From an uncultured Hymenobacter sp. (lineage in GTDB: Bacteria > Bacteroidota > Bacteroidia > Cytophagales > Hymenobacteraceae), in contig CAJYVK010000020.1 of NCBI GenBank assembly GCA_913778455.1, forward strand, positions 30,126 to 94,125: DNA of 64,000 nucleotides, in the 5' to 3' direction. This document shows positions 19,400 through 28,715 of the stretch, piece by piece. The notes under the pieces are model-generated. The model saw only the letters and a list, made by a program, of their open reading frames with translations. It searched no databases and was not told where the DNA came from. Made by a program: the position numbers and the translations under genes. The first letter of the stretch is position 1. Every line of letters begins with the position of its first letter.

Positions 19400-20506
19400 A
19401 TGACGAGCCTGTTACAAATTACGACTCCTGTTATCGGGGACCACTTCAGTGTGTATTTGGGCTTGGCTGGCCTGTGGGCCCTGCTGGTAGCCATGTTCGC
19501 CGTGCCTTCCATCGTGCACATCGCTCACCTCAAAAACCTGCTCGATACCCCCAACGGCCGCACGGTGCACCAGTCGCTCACGCCGCGTCTGGGTGGAGTG
19601 GCGGTGTTTGCGGGCTTCATGTCGGCCCTCACCATTTTTGCCCCGCTCAACAACGGGGTGAAAGAATTGCTGGCGGGCTGCATCATTCTGTTCTTCGTGG
19701 GCTTGAAGGATGATTTGGTAACTATCTCGGTTGCCAAAAAATTTGTAGGTCAGCTGCTGGCCAGTGGCGTAGTGATGATCATGGCCGACGTGCGCGTCAC
19801 CAGCTTTCAGGGTATTCTGGGCATCTACACTTTGCCCGTGGGCGTCAGCTACGCCTTCACCTTCGTCATGATTATCGGCATTACCAATGCCATCAACCTC
19901 ATTGATGGGCTCGACGGCCTGGCTGGCACCATCGTACTCATTCTCACGGGTACGTTCGGGTATTATTTCTACCGTTACGGCGGGGCTTCCTTCAGCAACT
20001 ACGCTTTCGTCGCGGTGTGCCTCATTGGCGGGATGCTGGGTTTTCTGCGGTATAACTTTCACAAGGCCAGCATCTTCATGGGCGATACCGGCTCGCTGGT
20101 ATGCGGCTTTATCGTTTCGATTCTCGCCATTCAGTTTATCGAGCTGGGTAGCCGGACCGGGCAGCCCTTCGGCAACGTAGCCCCGGCCGTCACGCTGGGC
20201 GTGCTTTTCGTACCGCTCTTCGATACCCTGCGCGTATTTATCCTGCGCATGGCCGCTGGCCGCTCCCCCTTCTCGCCGGATAAAAATCACGTGCACCACC
20301 GCATCATGGCCATGGGCTTTCCCCAAATCAGCACCGTGCTGCTGCTGGGCTTGCTCAATATCGTGGTGGTATTGTTTGTTATCAATTTTCACCACCTGGG
20401 CAATCTGCCACTCATCGGCATTCTGTTCGTGTTTTCGGTGTTGCTCAGTGTGTTCTTGGGCGTGTACCAAAGCCGGGCGGCTCGTCGGCAGGTAGCCTCG
20501 TCCTGA
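19400..20506 (+). CDS. MraY/WecA-family undecaprenyl-phosphate glycosyl-1-phosphate transferase
   Basis: VGLKDDLVTISVAKKF; NAINLIDGLDGLAG; FMGDTGSLVCGF; DKNHVHHRIMAMG. Confidence 0.92.
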   Translation: MTSLLQITTPVIGDHFSVYLGLAGLWALLVAMFAVPSIVHIAHLKNLLDTPNGRTVHQSLTPRLGGVAVFAGFMSALTIFAPLNNGVKELLAGCIILFFVGLKDDLVTISVAKKFVGQLLASGVVMIMADVRVTSFQGILGIYTLPVGVSYAFTFVMIIGITNAINLIDGLDGLAGTIVLILTGTFGYYFYRYGGASFSNYAFVAVCLIGGMLGFLRYNFHKASIFMGDTGSLVCGFIVSILAIQFIELGSRTGQPFGNVAPAVTLGVLFVPLFDTLRVFILRMAAGRSPFSPDKNHVHHRIMAMGFPQISTVLLLGLLNIVVVLFVINFHHLGNLPLIGILFVFSVLLSVFLGVYQSRAARRQVASS

Positions 20507-20517
20507 TTATCCGCGAC

Positions 20518-21726
20518 ATGCTGACGACTGCGGCCTGCTTCTTCTCCTGTCGTCGTGGCGGCTGGCTGGCCGGGCTGCTCCTGTGGCTGCTGCCCTTGTT
20601 GTCAGTTCGCGCCGCCGAGTACCAGCCCCTGCCCCCCGTCGCCACTCCCGGCCTGGCCGCCGACGACTGGCTGCTGCACGATGCGGTTGGCAATCGGCTC
20701 ATCCTCTACCTGCCCGGCTACCACGCCCCGGCCCACGCCTATTATCAGTGGGTGCGATTCAAGCCCCGGCAGCCCTTTCTGCTGTCGTTCTCGGCCGCGC
20801 CGGGCCTAAGTGTTTTTTTAGATAATCAGCTCGTATACACCGCCGCTGCGGCGGGCCGCTACAGTTTCGACCTGACGCGGTTCGTCGCGCCCGCCCGGCT
20901 AGCCCAGCCCCACCTACTCGCCGTGTGGCAGCCCGATGGCTATCCCGTGCTGCGATCTTTCAGTGCCGAGACTACCGCCCCCTTGCGGCCTACGGCTGCC
21001 GCCGTCGCTGGCCTGCCCCCGCGCCTACAGCTGCGGCTGCCGCCCGGCCAGGGTACCAACGTGTTGCTGTTTTTACTGCTCGTCGTGGGCATGCTCTACG
21101 GCGTGCTGCGTAGCGCCTACCCAACCGGCCTGGGGCGCATTCTGGAAGTAAATGAGCTGTTTGGCAGCGCGGCCGACCCGCAGAGCTTTCTCACGCGTCC
21201 TGCCTTCACGTGGCTCAACATGGGGCTGGTGCTCTTGTTCTCGCTGTCGCTGGCCTTGTTACTCACGGCGCTGCACACCGATTTTAGCAGCTTACCGCTC
21301 CTGCAGCGCGTGCTCGACGTGCCCGAATCGGCTATTGTGGCGCGGGTATTTCTTTACACCGGGCTTATCCTCAGCTTTATAGTGGGTAAGTACATTTTGG
21401 TTGAATTGCTCAGTTACATCTTCGACCTGCGCTTGCTCGTCAACCTGCACTACCGGGAGTTTTTACGTACCACTTTACTGCTGGGCTTACTGGTGCCGCT
21501 GGTGCTCCTGCTCTACCTCGCGCTGAACGCCCGCTGGCCCGCCGTTGTTGAGGTGGCTAATAGTTGTGTGCTGCTCCTCCTCACGGCCACCGTGCTGCGC
21601 GTGGCCCGCACGCTACACCAACGGGCCTCCCTTCTCAATCTTCATTTGTTCGCGTACCTTTGTGCTACCGAAGTACTGCCCCTGGCCGTGCTTCTGAAAC
21701 TCATCGTGTTCACGTATCCTGCTTAG
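20518..21726 (+). CDS. DUF4271 domain membrane protein
   Basis: LEVNELFGSAADPQSFLTRPAFTWLNMGLVLL..., multi-pass; directly upstream of hemD as usual in Bacteroidota. Confidence 0.8.
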   Translation: MLTTAACFFSCRRGGWLAGLLLWLLPLLSVRAAEYQPLPPVATPGLAADDWLLHDAVGNRLILYLPGYHAPAHAYYQWVRFKPRQPFLLSFSAAPGLSVFLDNQLVYTAAAAGRYSFDLTRFVAPARLAQPHLLAVWQPDGYPVLRSFSAETTAPLRPTAAAVAGLPPRLQLRLPPGQGTNVLLFLLLVVGMLYGVLRSAYPTGLGRILEVNELFGSAADPQSFLTRPAFTWLNMGLVLLFSLSLALLLTALHTDFSSLPLLQRVLDVPESAIVARVFLYTGLILSFIVGKYILVELLSYIFDLRLLVNLHYREFLRTTLLLGLLVPLVLLLYLALNARWPAVVEVANSCVLLLLTATVLRVARTLHQRASLLNLHLFAYLCATEVLPLAVLLKLIVFTYPA

Positions 21727-21795
21727 GCAGCGCCGAGGCCCTCGGCAAGGATTAGCTTTCTTCTATAGTTCTAGCGTTACCCTTTACTTTCCTTT

Positions 21796-22623
21796 ATGGC
21801 CGAGAGCGCAGCACAGCCGGGTTTGGACCGGCACGCCAAGCCCATCCGCAGCATCCTGGTTACCCAGCCCAAACCAGCCACTGACGTTTCGCCCTATTCC
21901 ACGTTGGCCGAGAAATACGGAGTTCGCGTAGATTTCCGGGAATTCATCGACGTGCAGGGGGTGCCCTACAAAGACTTTCGCAAAGACAAAGTCAATATTC
22001 TGGAGCACACGGCGGTTATTTTCACCAGCCGCAACGCGGTCGACCATTTCTTTCGCATCTGCCAGGAGGCTAAGCTGGAAATGCCCGCCGAAATGAAATA
22101 CTTCTGTATTTCTGATCAAACGGCTAACTACCTGCAAAAATATATCGTGCTGCGCAAGCGCAAGCTCTTCGTCGGCCTGCGCACGGCAGCCGATCTTTTT
22201 GAGGTGATTAAGAAGCACAAAGGAGAGAAGTTTCTGTACCCGTGCTCCGATATTCGCAAGGATGACCTGCCCGAATTTATGCGGGCTAACAACCTCAAGT
22301 TCACGGAGGCCGTTATCTACCGCACGGTAGCTAGCGACCTGTCGGATTTGGCGGAGGTGAAGTATGACTGCTTGGCCTTCTTCAGCCCGTCGGGAATTAG
22401 CTCCTTGTTCGTCAACTTTCCTGATTTCACCCAGGATGGGACCCGCATCGCCGCTTTTGGCCCTACCACCGCCAAGGCCGTGCGCGATGCCAACCTGATT
22501 CTGGACATCGAAGCACCCATGCCCAATGCCCCGTCCATGACGGGGGCCATCGAGGCCTACATTCGCCAGCACGCTGCCCAATCGGGGCAGGCCGTGGGTA
22601 AAGACAAATCCGCCAGCAGCTAA
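21796..22623 (+). CDS. hemD: Uroporphyrinogen-III synthase
   Basis: RSILVTQPKP; AVIFTSRNAVDHFFRIC; LAFFSPSGISSLFVNFPDF; AAFGPTTAKAVRDA. Confidence 0.9.
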   Translation: MAESAAQPGLDRHAKPIRSILVTQPKPATDVSPYSTLAEKYGVRVDFREFIDVQGVPYKDFRKDKVNILEHTAVIFTSRNAVDHFFRICQEAKLEMPAEMKYFCISDQTANYLQKYIVLRKRKLFVGLRTAADLFEVIKKHKGEKFLYPCSDIRKDDLPEFMRANNLKFTEAVIYRTVASDLSDLAEVKYDCLAFFSPSGISSLFVNFPDFTQDGTRIAAFGPTTAKAVRDANLILDIEAPMPNAPSMTGAIEAYIRQHAAQSGQAVGKDKSASS

Positions 22624-22720
22624 GGGAACCCATTTGAGCGCTGGCTACTTACATCACTTAGCCAGTCGTTTCTTTCCGCGCGGGGCGCGTATAGGGTCGG
22701 TTGACAGTTACATTTGAACG

Positions 22721-22742
22721 TAAGCTGCCTTCGGGCAGCTTA
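22721..22742 (+). promoter_or_regulatory. Hairpin with TTCG loop in the porP leader
   Basis: TAAGCTGCC-TTCG-GGCAGCTTA, perfect 9-bp stem, just downstream of TACATTTG (22709-22716). Confidence 0.6.
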
Positions 22743-22784
22743 CTACCTTTTATCTTCTTCTCCGTCCCTTTCCTCCGCAGCTTC

Positions 22785-23780
22785 ATGAAAGGAATTGTAC
22801 TTGCTACGCTGCTAGTGGCGGCGGCTGTTCCCGCGCTGGCCCAGCAGCAGCCGCAGTTTACGCACTACGGCTTCAACGGTATGTACCTCAACCCGGCTTA
22901 TGCTGGCATCAAGGGCCAAACGGAGGTAAATATTATCGGCCGGTACCAGTATTTAAATCTGGGTAATTCCGTAGGCGACGAAAACGGGTCGCCGCGCACT
23001 GGTATGGCATCAATTTCGGTGCCCATTTTGCCGCTCAGCGGGGGGCTAGGCTTGGTGGTGTATTACGACCAGGCTGGCGTGACGAAGATGACCAACGCGG
23101 CGTTATCCTATTCGCAACACATCAAGTTGGGCCGGGGACGACTCGGAATCGGGGTTCAAGGTATTTATACTTATATTGGCAAGGGCACTTACCGGGCCAT
23201 CGATCCCACCGACGCCAGTATTCCGGCCAATGCCTCCGACCGTAAATTCGACATGGGCGCGGGCCTTTGGTACGAGGCCCCCAAGTTTTACGCCGGCTTG
23301 AGCGTGAACAACCTGTTGCGCTCCGAATACGCCTTCAAAAGCAATGGTACGGTGGGCATTGCCAGCCAATATTTGGGAGAGAATCACGCCTATCTCACCA
23401 CGGGCTACAATATCGAGGCTTCGTCCAGCGTTACGGTTACGCCGATGGTGCTGCTAAAAGCCGTACTACCAGGACGCTACGATACAAAAAGTAAATACGA
23501 CAATCAGCACAACTATTCGGTGGAAGCGGGTGTGAGAGCCACGCTCAACGATCAGGTGTGGGCTGGCCTCAATTACCGCTACGACGAGTCGGTATCGGGT
23601 CTGCTCGGCTACGGCTTCGGCCCCGACAATCGCTACCGCATCGGCTACGCTTTCGACTTCATCGCCTTCAATCAGGCAGCCCGCGCATTCAGCTCCCACG
23701 AAATCATGCTTTCCCTGCGCCTCCCCAAGGCAGTGCCGCTCACCCGCCCGGCCATTCGCACGCCCCGCTACAGTTTTTAG
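22785..23780 (+). CDS. porP: Type IX secretion membrane protein, PorP/SprF family
   Basis: QPQFTHYGFNGMYLNPAYAGIKGQTEVNIIGRYQY. Confidence 0.92.
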   Translation: MKGIVLATLLVAAAVPALAQQQPQFTHYGFNGMYLNPAYAGIKGQTEVNIIGRYQYLNLGNSVGDENGSPRTGMASISVPILPLSGGLGLVVYYDQAGVTKMTNAALSYSQHIKLGRGRLGIGVQGIYTYIGKGTYRAIDPTDASIPANASDRKFDMGAGLWYEAPKFYAGLSVNNLLRSEYAFKSNGTVGIASQYLGENHAYLTTGYNIEASSSVTVTPMVLLKAVLPGRYDTKSKYDNQHNYSVEAGVRATLNDQVWAGLNYRYDESVSGLLGYGFGPDNRYRIGYAFDFIAFNQAARAFSSHEIMLSLRLPKAVPLTRPAIRTPRYSF

Positions 23781-23919
23781 CGTAGTTAAAAGGTTAATTT
23801 TTACAAGAATTAACCTCTAATGCAGGTTCCTGATTGTATCTAACTTAGGATTTTAGGGTCATTTAACGAGTTTTTCAACCCACTCAGCGAATTAGGGGCT
23901 TGCGCTGCTGCAACCCGTA

Positions 23920-23950
23920 TTGTACGGCTCCTCCGAATCCCGTAGATTTG
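23920..23950 (+). promoter_or_regulatory. Bacteroidota-type promoter for gldKLMN
   Basis: TTG (23920) - 20 nt - TAGATTTG (23943-23950), ~60 nt upstream of gldK. Confidence 0.55.
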
Positions 23951-24011
23951 CCACTAGATACAAACTTGCCCCAATCGCAGCCTGATTATAAATTAGTTCT
24001 TTCTCCTTATT

Positions 24012-25028
24012 ATGAAAAAATTTCTAGTATTACCCCTAATCGCCTTATCGGGGGTATTCCTGGGTGGCTGTTTCACTAAGAACTTCAAAGGCGAACTGGT
24101 AGGTACTGACGACCGGCCCGTCTTCAACCCACAGGAAGTACCCTTTGGCATGGTTCCCTGCCCCGGCGGCACCTTCCACATGGGGCAGACCGACCAGGAC
24201 ATCTCCGCCTCGATGGTCAACATGAACAAGCAGGTGACTATCGCCGGCTTTTACATGGACGAAACCGAAATCACGAACAATGAATACCGCCAGTTCGTGA
24301 ATGCCATCATGGAAGATTCCGTGGAGGCTTTGGGAGAAGATTATATCAAAACTGAGCTCTATCCCGATACTACTGTCTGGGTACGCGACTTCACTTATCA
24401 CATGGGTGACCCGCTGCTCGAATACTATTACTCGCACCCTGCCTTCGATGATTATCCCGTGGTAGGGGTTGATTGGTTCGCCGCCCGCTACTTCTGCAAC
24501 TGGCGTACCCGCTACAAAAACACGACCGCCGAGGAAACCGGTGATGCCCCGTATCCCAACTTCCGCCTCCCGTCGGAAGCCGAATGGGAATACGCCGCAC
24601 GCGGTGGCCGCGAGGGCGCTACCTTCCCCTGGGGTGGCCCTTACGTTCGCAACACCAAAGGGTGCATGCTGGCAAACTTCAAGCCGGGCCGGGGCGACTA
24701 CGCGTCCGATGGCTACGCTTACACGTCGGAAGTAGGCTCTTACTTCCCCAATGATTTTGGTCTGTACGATATGGCTGGCAACGTATCCGAGTGGTGCGAT
24801 GACGCCTACATGGAAGCTTCAGTGCCGGTGGTTTGGGACTTGAACCCCACCAACCCCGACGATAACGAACCGCGCAAAGTAGTGCGCGGAGGCTCTTGGA
24901 AAGACATTCAGTACTTCCTCGAAACGGGTACCCGCAACTTTGAATACCAGGATTCGGCCCGCTCTTATATCGGTTTCCGTTGCTCCATGATTCAGATTGG
25001 TATGGGTACCAACCGCCGCCTGAACTAA
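24012..25028 (+). CDS. gldK: Gliding motility / T9SS lipoprotein GldK (SUMF-like)
   Basis: Lipobox LGGCFTK; FGE-sulfatase-like fold (DETEITNNEYRQF, RLPSEAEWEYAARGG, VVRGGSWKD); followed by gldLMN. Confidence 0.93.
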   Translation: MKKFLVLPLIALSGVFLGGCFTKNFKGELVGTDDRPVFNPQEVPFGMVPCPGGTFHMGQTDQDISASMVNMNKQVTIAGFYMDETEITNNEYRQFVNAIMEDSVEALGEDYIKTELYPDTTVWVRDFTYHMGDPLLEYYYSHPAFDDYPVVGVDWFAARYFCNWRTRYKNTTAEETGDAPYPNFRLPSEAEWEYAARGGREGATFPWGGPYVRNTKGCMLANFKPGRGDYASDGYAYTSEVGSYFPNDFGLYDMAGNVSEWCDDAYMEASVPVVWDLNPTNPDDNEPRKVVRGGSWKDIQYFLETGTRNFEYQDSARSYIGFRCSMIQIGMGTNRRLN

Positions 25029-25098
25029 TCCTCTCTCGTAGCCCAATTCATCCTTTTTTTCTTTCTCTTAAATAAGCTTTACTAGCTTCCAACTCACA

Positions 25099-25911
25099 AT
25101 GGCTGTTAAGAAAAACTTCCTCTACGACACCTTGATGCCGAAGATATATGGCATTGGCGCGGCAGTTGTTATCGTAGGTGCTCTATTTAAAATCCAACAC
25201 TTACCGGGTGCCGGTCCCATGCTCACCGTGGGTCTGCTGACCGAAGCAGTAATCTTCTTCCTAAGCGCGTTCCAACCCCATCAGGCTGAAACCGACTGGT
25301 CGCTGGTATATCCTGAACTGAGCGAAGGTTACGATCCTTCGACTAACGACAACCGCTTCCGTGAGAAGACTCCGGCTCCCAACGGCCTGACCGGCAAGCT
25401 GGACGACATGCTGAAAAATGCTAACGTTACCCCCGAAGCCCTCACCAACCTGGGCCAGGGCCTGAATCGCCTCAGCGCTACTACCGCTCAGCTCGGTCAA
25501 CTCGGTGAGGCTACCAAAGTAACTGACGAGTACACCCAGAAAGTACGCTCGGCTGCCCAGTCGCTCGACGGTATCAACAAAGCCTACGCTAACACGGTAG
25601 AGGCTATCACCTCGCTCTCGAATGCTACGGGTGATGCGAAAGAGTATCACCTGCAAGTGCAGAACGTAACCAAGAACCTCGGTGCCCTGAATGCAGTGTA
25701 CGAGATGGAACTGCAGGATGCCAACACGCACCTCAAGTCGATGAACCAGTTCTACGGTACGCTCGGCAAAGCTATGGAGAACATGGTGCAGGCTGGCAAA
25801 GACACCGAGAGCCTCCAACACCAAGTAGCCGACCTCACCGGCAACCTGTCGTCGCTCAACCGCGTGTACGGCAACATGCTGAACGCGATGCGCTCGGGCA
25901 GCGCAGCCTAA
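25099..25911 (+). CDS. gldL: T9SS motor protein GldL
   Basis: MPKIYGIGAAVVIVGALFKIQHLPGAGPMLTVGLLTEAVIFFLSAFQP. Confidence 0.95.
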   Translation: MAVKKNFLYDTLMPKIYGIGAAVVIVGALFKIQHLPGAGPMLTVGLLTEAVIFFLSAFQPHQAETDWSLVYPELSEGYDPSTNDNRFREKTPAPNGLTGKLDDMLKNANVTPEALTNLGQGLNRLSATTAQLGQLGEATKVTDEYTQKVRSAAQSLDGINKAYANTVEAITSLSNATGDAKEYHLQVQNVTKNLGALNAVYEMELQDANTHLKSMNQFYGTLGKAMENMVQAGKDTESLQHQVADLTGNLSSLNRVYGNMLNAMRSGSAA

Positions 25912-25959
25912 GTAATCAGGTTGATTGGGCCTATTTTTTACTTTTAGCAAGCGACTATA

Positions 25960-27564
25960 ATGGCAGGCGGAAAAGAGACACCGCGGCAGAAGATGATCGG
26001 CATGATGTACCTCGTGCTGACTGCTCTTCTGGCGCTCCAAGTACAGTCGGCTGTGATTTTGAAGTTTAAGTTCATTGACGACAGTCTGTTGAGCGTAAAC
26101 GATAAGACTTCAAATGCAGCAGACGGTACTATCAAAGGAATTCAGGCAGCGGTTGTAAAAAACAACAACCAAGCCGCAGACAAGGCCGTGCTGGCCAAGA
26201 GCGAGGAGATTCGCCAGAAAACGAAGGAAACTATTGCCTACTTGCGCGATGTCCGCGACAAATTGGTGGTAGCTGGCGGTAACCCCAAAGGCTCTACCGA
26301 ATACAAGGATATCAACGCGGAAGATGTTGTGGCTACGACCATGATCGGCTCGGGCGACAAAAAGAACGGCCTGGGCTACCCGCTGAAGGCTAAGCTGAAC
26401 GAGTATTCCGACTATATCCGCGAGTTTGTGCCCGATGCTAAGCAACTGGCGCTGGACGGCAAAGACGACGTACGAGTAACCACTGCCAAGGACCAAACCA
26501 CGAAGGAGCAGAAGTCAAAAGACTTCGCTCAGCTCAACTTCGAGTCTACGCCGCTGGCTGCTGCTCTAGCTACGCTTTCGCAGAAAGAAACGGAGGTACT
26601 GAAACTGGAAGCTGATGCCCTGTCGGCACAAGCACAAAAAGTAGGTGCCAAAACCATCGTATTCGACAAGCTGGGTGCCTTCGCTTCGGCTGAGTCGCAA
26701 ACGGTAGCTGCGGGTACCAAGTACAAGGCAGAGCTGTTCCTGACGGCCTCGGCTTCTAACATCCGCCCCACCATGACTTACAACGGTTCACCGCTGTCGG
26801 TAGGTCCGGATGGTCACGGCAAGGTAGAATTCACGGCTCGCCCGGGTGCCTTCGACCAAGCTGGTAACGCGAAAGCTTCGTGGACGGGTACTATCCGCTT
26901 GAATCAGAATGGCCGCGATACTACGTTCAAAGTTGTCGTGCCCTACACCGTAACCAAGCCGGTGATGCAGATTCAGTCGGCTTCGGTACAGGCCCTGTAC
27001 TATAAGTGCGGCAACAAGCTGAGCGTACAAGTACCGGCCCTCGGTGCGCAATACCAGCCCAGCTTCTCGGCTTCGGGTGCCTCGGTTATTCCTGGTCAGA
27101 AAGGTGAAGTAACGCTGGTGCCCAACTCGCGTGAAGTAACCCTGAACGTAAGCAGCGGTGGCAACCCCATCGGTTCGCAAACTTTCAAAGTTCGTCCGAT
27201 TCCGAACCCCACCATCAAGTGCTACGCTGGCGGCAGCGAAGCCAATGAAAAGCAGGGAACTCCCGGCCTGCAGATTCGGTCTATCACCCTGCGTGCCATT
27301 GCTGACCCCGGTTTCGCTACGTTCCTGCCCGAAGATGCTCGCTACCGCGTGTCGCGCTTCACGGCCGTACTGGCTCGGGGCAAGCGTCCGGTTATCGGCC
27401 CGAAAGTTATCAACGGCCCGCAAGGCGACTTCAGCGATATGACGAGCGCTTATAAAGAAGGCGACCGTCTGTTCATTGAAGTACAAGGCGTGCAGCGCAT
27501 GAACTTCCAGAACCAGACGGAAGACGTGAACATGACGCGCACGTTCAACATCCCGCTGCAATAA
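25960..27564 (+). CDS. gldM: T9SS motor protein GldM
   Basis: MAGGKETPRQKMIGMMYLVLTALLALQVQSAVILKF and gene order. Confidence 0.95.
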   Translation: MAGGKETPRQKMIGMMYLVLTALLALQVQSAVILKFKFIDDSLLSVNDKTSNAADGTIKGIQAAVVKNNNQAADKAVLAKSEEIRQKTKETIAYLRDVRDKLVVAGGNPKGSTEYKDINAEDVVATTMIGSGDKKNGLGYPLKAKLNEYSDYIREFVPDAKQLALDGKDDVRVTTAKDQTTKEQKSKDFAQLNFESTPLAAALATLSQKETEVLKLEADALSAQAQKVGAKTIVFDKLGAFASAESQTVAAGTKYKAELFLTASASNIRPTMTYNGSPLSVGPDGHGKVEFTARPGAFDQAGNAKASWTGTIRLNQNGRDTTFKVVVPYTVTKPVMQIQSASVQALYYKCGNKLSVQVPALGAQYQPSFSASGASVIPGQKGEVTLVPNSREVTLNVSSGGNPIGSQTFKVRPIPNPTIKCYAGGSEANEKQGTPGLQIRSITLRAIADPGFATFLPEDARYRVSRFTAVLARGKRPVIGPKVINGPQGDFSDMTSAYKEGDRLFIEVQGVQRMNFQNQTEDVNMTRTFNIPLQ

Positions 27565-27600
27565 GCAATTAGGCAATTCGTTAGCTTTAAAAATTCTATT

Positions 27601-28599
27601 ATGACCCGCTATTTCAAAGCACTGCCCTTCACTGCTGCGGCCCTGCTGGCTGCACTGGTGGGCCGGGCGCAGGAGCAGGCTACCTCGACCGTTACAACGG
27701 GGGCCATCCGCCAGATTCCGGTTTCCGACCAGATGTTCCGCAAAACCATCACGCGGGCTATCGACCTGCGGGAGAAGCAAAACCGCCCGATGTTCTCGGA
27801 TGGTAAAGAAATCAGCCGGGTTATTATCGATGCTGTAAAGCGTGGCGAACTGACGGCTTACAAAAACGATTCGGTGACTTCGACGCTCACTCCCAAAGAG
27901 ATGTCGTCGAATATGTCGTACGCTATCGAAGCTCCCATCAGCGTCGATGCTGACGGCGGCGACTGGGGTGCAGCCCCTTCGAAAACCCCGAAGAAAAAGG
28001 CCGCTCCGGCCAATGATGGCTGGGGTGCGCCCATTGCCTCTACGCCGCCCGCCACCAAAAAAGTGAAAGTGCTGGACAGCAAAGGCAAGCCGGTGAAAAA
28101 GAACGGGAAGTACGTGTACAAGACGGTGAGCACTACTGCGGTAGCGCCCCCGCCCCCGCCGCCCGCGCCCACTACGGCTGAGTATCGTCCTAAGGACCTC
28201 TACCAGATGGAGCTTACCGAGGAGATGATCTTTGATAAGAAGCGCTCGCGGATGTACCACCAGATTAAAACGGTGACGCTGAAGCTGCCTTCCACGCTCT
28301 CAACTAACACTTCGGGTCTGGAAAAGACGGTCGCTACGTTCAAGTACTCCGACCTGGCCAAGGTGTTCCGCAACAATCCGCAGCAAGCCATTTGGTTTAA
28401 CGCGCAGAATGATGCTCAGCATAAGAACTTGGCCGATGCATTTGAGCTGTGGTTGTTCAACTCGTACATCGTGAAGGTTTCGAACCCCGCTGGTGACGAC
28501 TTGGCTACGCAGTACGGTAGTGAGCGCGAAGGCTTGCTGGCTGCCCAGCAAATTGCCTCCGACCTCGTAGAATACGAATACAGCCTGTGGAGCTTCTAA
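27601..28599 (+). CDS. gldN: T9SS protein GldN
   Basis: Signal peptide, PVSDQMFRKTITRAIDLREKQNRPMFSDGKEI, gene order. Confidence 0.93.
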   Translation: MTRYFKALPFTAAALLAALVGRAQEQATSTVTTGAIRQIPVSDQMFRKTITRAIDLREKQNRPMFSDGKEISRVIIDAVKRGELTAYKNDSVTSTLTPKEMSSNMSYAIEAPISVDADGGDWGAAPSKTPKKKAAPANDGWGAPIASTPPATKKVKVLDSKGKPVKKNGKYVYKTVSTTAVAPPPPPPAPTTAEYRPKDLYQMELTEEMIFDKKRSRMYHQIKTVTLKLPSTLSTNTSGLEKTVATFKYSDLAKVFRNNPQQAIWFNAQNDAQHKNLADAFELWLFNSYIVKVSNPAGDDLATQYGSEREGLLAAQQIASDLVEYEYSLWSF

Positions 28600-28627
28600 G
28601 CGGCTTCAATTAGCTTGTTTGATACGC

Positions 28628-28661
28628 AAAAGGCCCGCGCTACTCAGCGCGGGCCTTTTTT
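28628..28661. terminator. Bidirectional terminator gldN/uvrC
   Basis: aaaaggcccgcgctactcagcgcgggccttttt between convergent genes. Confidence 0.9.
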
Positions 28662-28715
28662 ATGAAAGGGAAAGCCGTAATGGCTGGGTCGGGGACATTA
28701 GCGGCAGATACCGGC

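Noticed and set aside
26788-28260. 490-aa minus-strand ORF opposite gldM/gldN
   Set aside because: Spans two recognised genes in antisense with no domain signal.
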